A DNA stretch of 39,418 nt from a virus. Shown here piece by piece: positions 36,339 to 39,418 of this stretch. The notes below the pieces were generated by a model. The model was not told where the DNA came from and ran no database searches. It saw only the letters and a program-made list of their open reading frames with translations. Position 1 is the first letter of the stretch; the number at the start of each line of letters is the position of its first letter. The stretch is taken from the IMG/VR virus record IMGVR_UViG_3300025141_000266, positions 1 through 39,418 of that record. One strand, 5' to 3'. Position numbers and translations under genes: made by a program.

Positions 36339-37259
36339 ATGTATAAATACGAATTAGTTACATTGTTAGAAAAAGTATTGATGAAGAGTTACCAAATGAA
36401 AAATGGTGAAAGTGCTTTTCATTGTCCTTTCTGTAATCATCACAAAAAGAAACTTCAAGTAAACTTTGACACTCAAAAATGGCATTGTTGGGTATGTAAT
36501 CAAGGTGGACATAAGATAGGAATACTCCTACGAAAGATAAACGCTCCTAAAAACATCATTTCAGAGGTTTTAAGGATACTTGGTGATTATAAAGGTGTTA
36601 AACACGAAAAAGATGAAAAAACAGAATATAATGTTTCATTACCACAATGTTATCAACCACTTTGGAAAAAATCTGATGACCCATTATATAAGAATGCCAT
36701 ACATTATCTTAAACAAAGAAACATTGGTTCGATAGATATTCTTCGTTATTCTATGGGGTATTGTTCTTCTAATGGGTATTCTAATCGTATTATTATCCCA
36801 AGTTACGATGCTGATGGTAAATTGAATTATTTCATAGCAAGAGATATGTTTCCAAATTCAAAGTTCAAATACAAAAATCCACCAATGTCAAAGGATACAG
36901 TTTGTTTTGAAATGTTTGTAAATTGGAATGAACCCATTGTATTAGTTGAGGGTGTGTTTGATGCTATAGCTATTAGAAATAATGCTATTCCTTTATTAGG
37001 TAAGTTTCCAAGTAAAACATTGGTAACAAGATTAGTAGAAAAACAAGTAAAAAAGATATATGTTGCATTAGATGAAGACGCGAGACAAGATGCAATTAAG
37101 TTAAGTAAGTTTTTAATGGATTATGGAATTGAAACATACTTATTAAATATGAAAGACAAAGACCCCTCAGAATTAGGTTTTACAAAGTTTTGGGAATTAC
37201 TCAATTCAACTCAACAATCAAAATTTTCAGATATAGTTAAAGGTAGATTATATGGTTAA
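36339..37259 (+). CDS. gp61: DnaG-type primase (gp61-like)
   Basis: A 306-residue primase. The CHC2-type zinc-binding region has C29-P-F-C32 and C50-W-V-C53. The TOPRIM catalytic domain has E204 in VLVEGVFDAIAI and the D245-E-D247 motif in YVALDEDA, with a closing KDKDPSELG near 272-280. It makes RNA primers for lagging-strand synthesis, working with a gp41-type helicase not seen here. The length is close to T4 gp61 (about 340 residues). The ATG has no clear ribosome site. The 3' end overlaps the next gene by 8 bases. Confidence 0.92.
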   Translation: MYKYELVTLLEKVLMKSYQMKNGESAFHCPFCNHHKKKLQVNFDTQKWHCWVCNQGGHKIGILLRKINAPKNIISEVLRILGDYKGVKHEKDEKTEYNVSLPQCYQPLWKKSDDPLYKNAIHYLKQRNIGSIDILRYSMGYCSSNGYSNRIIIPSYDADGKLNYFIARDMFPNSKFKYKNPPMSKDTVCFEMFVNWNEPIVLVEGVFDAIAIRNNAIPLLGKFPSKTLVTRLVEKQVKKIYVALDEDARQDAIKLSKFLMDYGIETYLLNMKDKDPSELGFTKFWELLNSTQQSKFSDIVKGRLYG

Positions 37260-38154
37260 AGGTTGGATATTATGTAAACCACAATTTCAAAATTCATATG
37301 AAACTAATAGATTAGTTGAAGAATTTAATAATCATAATATTGAAATAAAACTCATTGACCCAAATGAGATAGATATATTTGTTAATAAAGAAAATAAAAG
37401 TTCTATATTAGTTAATGGAAAATCATTACCATTACCTAAATTTATATTTCCAAGAACAGGTAGTGGAACAACTTATCATATTAAAGCAGTTATCAGACAC
37501 TTTGAAAGAATGGGAGTTACTGTTATAAATGGTAGTGATGCTATAGAAAATGTTAAAGATAAGTTATACTCACATCAAATTTTAGCTCAATCTAATCTTG
37601 ACATTCCAAAAACAATGTTATTAAAACATCCAATCGATGTTGAGTTTGTAAACAAACATATTGGATTTCCAGCAATAGTAAAAACAATAAGTGGTAGTTA
37701 TGGTAAAGGTGTATTTTTAGCGGAAACTAAAAAACAATTGCAACAATTATTAACAATGGCCGAATTAACAAAACCAGGTTATAATATTATTATACAAGAA
37801 TTTATTAAAGATACTTGGGGTAAAGACTTACGAGTATTAGTCGTAAATAATAAAGTAGTTGGTTGCATGATGAGACAATCAACTGATGACGATTTTAGAG
37901 CTAACTTAACTCGTGGTGGTGAAGGATTTCCATATGAGGTGAATGAACAAATAGAGTGGTTATCATCAGAATCATCTAAAGCACTTAATTTAGATATTGC
38001 TGGTGTAGATTTACTATTTGATAATGGTGGTTATAAAATATGTGAGGTTAATTCCAATCCTGGTTTTGAAGGTATGGAAAATTTTACAAAAAAAAATATA
38101 GCCGAAGAAATAGTTCAATTTATTAAGATGAAAATAGGAGCTTTCGATGAATAA
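37252..38154 (+). CDS. RimK-like ATP-grasp ligase
   Basis: A 300-residue protein with the full ATP-grasp layout of the RimK family: the N-terminal subdomain ends with NGSDAIENVKDKLYSHQIL (93-111), then the ATP-binding lysine K144 (AIVKTISGSYGKG), a QEFI (182-185) hinge, KDLRVLVV (191-198), R221-G-G, D253 in AGVDLLFD, and the metal site E265-V-N267 followed by SNPGFEGME. Length equals E. coli RimK (300 residues), which adds glutamates to ribosomal protein S6; relatives make other amide bonds, for example in cofactors or lysine biosynthesis. The substrate here is unknown. It overlaps both neighbours by 8 bases, implying coupled expression with primase and phosphatase. Confidence 0.88.
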   Translation: MVKGWILCKPQFQNSYETNRLVEEFNNHNIEIKLIDPNEIDIFVNKENKSSILVNGKSLPLPKFIFPRTGSGTTYHIKAVIRHFERMGVTVINGSDAIENVKDKLYSHQILAQSNLDIPKTMLLKHPIDVEFVNKHIGFPAIVKTISGSYGKGVFLAETKKQLQQLLTMAELTKPGYNIIIQEFIKDTWGKDLRVLVVNNKVVGCMMRQSTDDDFRANLTRGGEGFPYEVNEQIEWLSSESSKALNLDIAGVDLLFDNGGYKICEVNSNPGFEGMENFTKKNIAEEIVQFIKMKIGAFDE

Positions 38155-38917
38155 AGTATACATATTTGATGTAGATGGGACATTAACACCATCAAGATTA
38201 CCAATGACAAAAGAGTTTCGAAAGTTCTTTAAAGAATGGGTGAAGACGAATACATTCTACTTAGTTACGGGTAGTGATATAGAAAAATTACAAGAACAGA
38301 TGTGTGAAATGGAAATACATTCAAGTGGTATTTTTACTTGTTGTGGTAATCAATTTTGGCAATCTGATGCAGCAGTTCATCCCAAACATGCTGATTTAAT
38401 TTATGATAATAAATTTGAAATGTCAAGTAAATTAAAAAATGCATTAGATGTCATGTTAATCAGTAGTCAATATGAACATCGATATGGAAATCATATTGAA
38501 GATAGAGGTTCTATGGTTAATTTCAGTATTGTTGGTAGAGATTGTACTCAAGAACAAAGAGAAGAATACTTCAAATGGGATAATGAAAATGGTGAAAGAA
38601 AAAAAATCAGTACATTCTTAAAACATAAGTTTCCTGAACTAGATGCTGTAATTGGTGGACAAATATCAATTGACATTTATCCTAAAGGAAAAGATAAATC
38701 ACAGATATTAGAACACATAAAAGATAGAAATATAGTTACATCAAAAGATGAATACATATTCATAGGTGATAGAACAATGAAGGGTGGAAATGATTATCCA
38801 CTTGCAAAATTAATGGAAGAAACAGATAATTGTAAATTTCATCAAGTAGAAGGTTATAGAAAAACTTGGTGGTTATTACAAAGGTATGAATTAGGATTGG
38901 AGACAATAATTGATTAA
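38147..38917 (+). CDS. Phosphomannomutase-like HAD phosphatase
   Basis: A 256-residue HAD protein. Motif I is D8-V-D10-G-T; motif II is the TGSD of YLVTGSDIEKL; the central cap region contains HIEDRGSMVNFSIVGR (about 124-139), reminiscent of eukaryote-type phosphomannomutase; then SIDIYPKGKDKSQIL (lysine motif) and IFIGDRTMKGGND (metal motif, about 203-217). Such enzymes interconvert hexose phosphates or act as sugar phosphatases. The length matches the phosphomannomutase family (about 250 residues). It lies between a RimK-like gene and gp47, overlapping both by 8 bases. A role in sugar-nucleotide supply is plausible; simple phosphatase activity is the alternative. Confidence 0.8.
   Translation: MNKVYIFDVDGTLTPSRLPMTKEFRKFFKEWVKTNTFYLVTGSDIEKLQEQMCEMEIHSSGIFTCCGNQFWQSDAAVHPKHADLIYDNKFEMSSKLKNALDVMLISSQYEHRYGNHIEDRGSMVNFSIVGRDCTQEQREEYFKWDNENGERKKISTFLKHKFPELDAVIGGQISIDIYPKGKDKSQILEHIKDRNIVTSKDEYIFIGDRTMKGGNDYPLAKLMEETDNCKFHQVEGYRKTWWLLQRYELGLETIID
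38899..38902 (+). promoter_or_regulatory. Ribosome binding site that sets the gp47 TTG start
   Basis: GGAG lies 7 bases before TTG 38910. No ATG, GTG or other usable start lies between this site and the conserved N-terminal strand, so TTG is taken as the start. Confidence 0.75.
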
Positions 38918-39418
38918 AACAATTGCACATTTAGCAGATATACATATTCGTAAATTACATCGTTTTGTAGAATACAGACAAGTATTTAAGAAACTATATA
39001 AACAATTAAAAGAATTAAAACCAGATGCTATCTACATCGGTGGAGATGTGGTTCACGGAAAACTTGATACATCACCTGAAGAAGTCAGAATGGTTGCAAA
39101 CTTCTTTTTATCATTATGTAAGATTGCTCCCACTATCATCATTCCAGGTAACCACGATTGTAATCTAAACAATAAATCAAGAGAAGATACACTTTCACCT
39201 ATTGTCGATTTAGTTCAAAAGATTACACCTAATTTACACTATTGGAAAAAGACAGGTGTTTATACAATGGACAATGTTGACTTTGCTACATTGTCTATTT
39301 TTGATATTGATAAAGAGGGTAAACAAAGAACAGATACTATGCCTTCTCCTGATAATCATAGTGAACAAACCAAGATTGCACTATTTCACGGTGGAGTGGA
39401 TAAACACTTTTATGATAA
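38910..39418 (+). CDS. gp47: gp47-like SbcD/Mre11 nuclease subunit (5' part)
   Basis: The first about 169 residues of a calcineurin-type metallophosphoesterase of the SbcD/Mre11 family: motif I LADIHIR near 8-14, motif II IGGDVVHGK near 46-54, and motif III PGNHDCN near 78-84; a fourth HGG motif is visible at the right edge. gp47 works with gp46 (SbcC/Rad50-like) to resect DNA ends in recombination-dependent replication. The start is TTG; the gene overlaps the phosphatase stop by 8 bases. It runs off the window in frame, and a gp46-type partner would be expected beyond. Confidence 0.9.
   Translation, partial: MIKTIAHLADIHIRKLHRFVEYRQVFKKLYKQLKELKPDAIYIGGDVVHGKLDTSPEEVRMVANFFLSLCKIAPTIIIPGNHDCNLNNKSREDTLSPIVDLVQKITPNLHYWKKTGVYTMDNVDFATLSIFDIDKEGKQRTDTMPSPDNHSEQTKIALFHGGVDKHFYD

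Noticed and set aside
36339-36350. TATAAATA-like T4 late box at the primase start (ATGTATAAATACG)
   Set aside because: It lies on the start codon and encodes the first residues (MYKY), so it cannot serve as promoter for this gene.

Overview
This window looks like part of the genome of a T4-like contractile-tailed phage (myovirus), probably from an aquatic environment. The DNA is AT-rich. Every credible gene is on the + strand, and genes are packed with 1 to 20 nt overlaps or very short gaps. The recognisable genes are a gp55-type late sigma factor, the baseplate set (gp5-like spike, gp25, gp6), a run of very large fibre/adhesin genes, a RuvC-like nuclease, a gp61-like primase and the start of a gp47 (SbcD/Mre11) nuclease. 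I see no tRNA or rRNA gene, no CRISPR array, no insertion sequence and no integrase. Head, sheath, tube and lysis genes are not visible and presumably lie outside the window.

Layout. 1-3604: accessory and regulatory block: the 3' end of an unknown gene, a small four-helix membrane protein, a GATC-rich repeat/hairpin, a DruA-like (DUF4338-like) protein, an HD-domain hydrolase, two small membrane proteins and the sigma factor. A clear intrinsic terminator follows. 3662-8991: baseplate block, opened by a candidate late promoter, with spike, gp25, gp6 and three unrecognised small proteins. 9021-32918: about 24 kb of adhesin/tail-fibre genes, three of them about 2,000 codons long, built from beta-rich repeats, LamG-like, CBM-like, PKD-like, cysteine-rich and EF-hand-like modules. 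The last one also carries a P2 gpI/T4 gp7-like baseplate domain. 32951-35788: a second candidate late promoter and three smaller structural proteins. 35797-39418: DNA metabolism and accessory enzymes: RuvC-like nuclease, primase, RimK-like ATP-grasp ligase, phosphomannomutase-like HAD phosphatase and partial gp47 with a TTG start.

How it may work together. The sigma factor probably directs late transcription of the virion genes. An exact 16-base match upstream of two virion blocks, with a close variant upstream of the largest fibre gene, is my best candidate for its recognition site. The host cannot be named. The cysteine-rich tail repeats and one promoter-like sequence resemble those of marine Bacteroidetes, but the many strong Shine-Dalgarno sites (AGGAG upstream of several genes) argue against that group, whose genes usually lack them. 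The parts least explained by standard T4 biology are the 443-481 repeat with its flanking genes, the exchange of modules between adjacent adhesin genes, and the RimK-like/phosphomannomutase-like pair.
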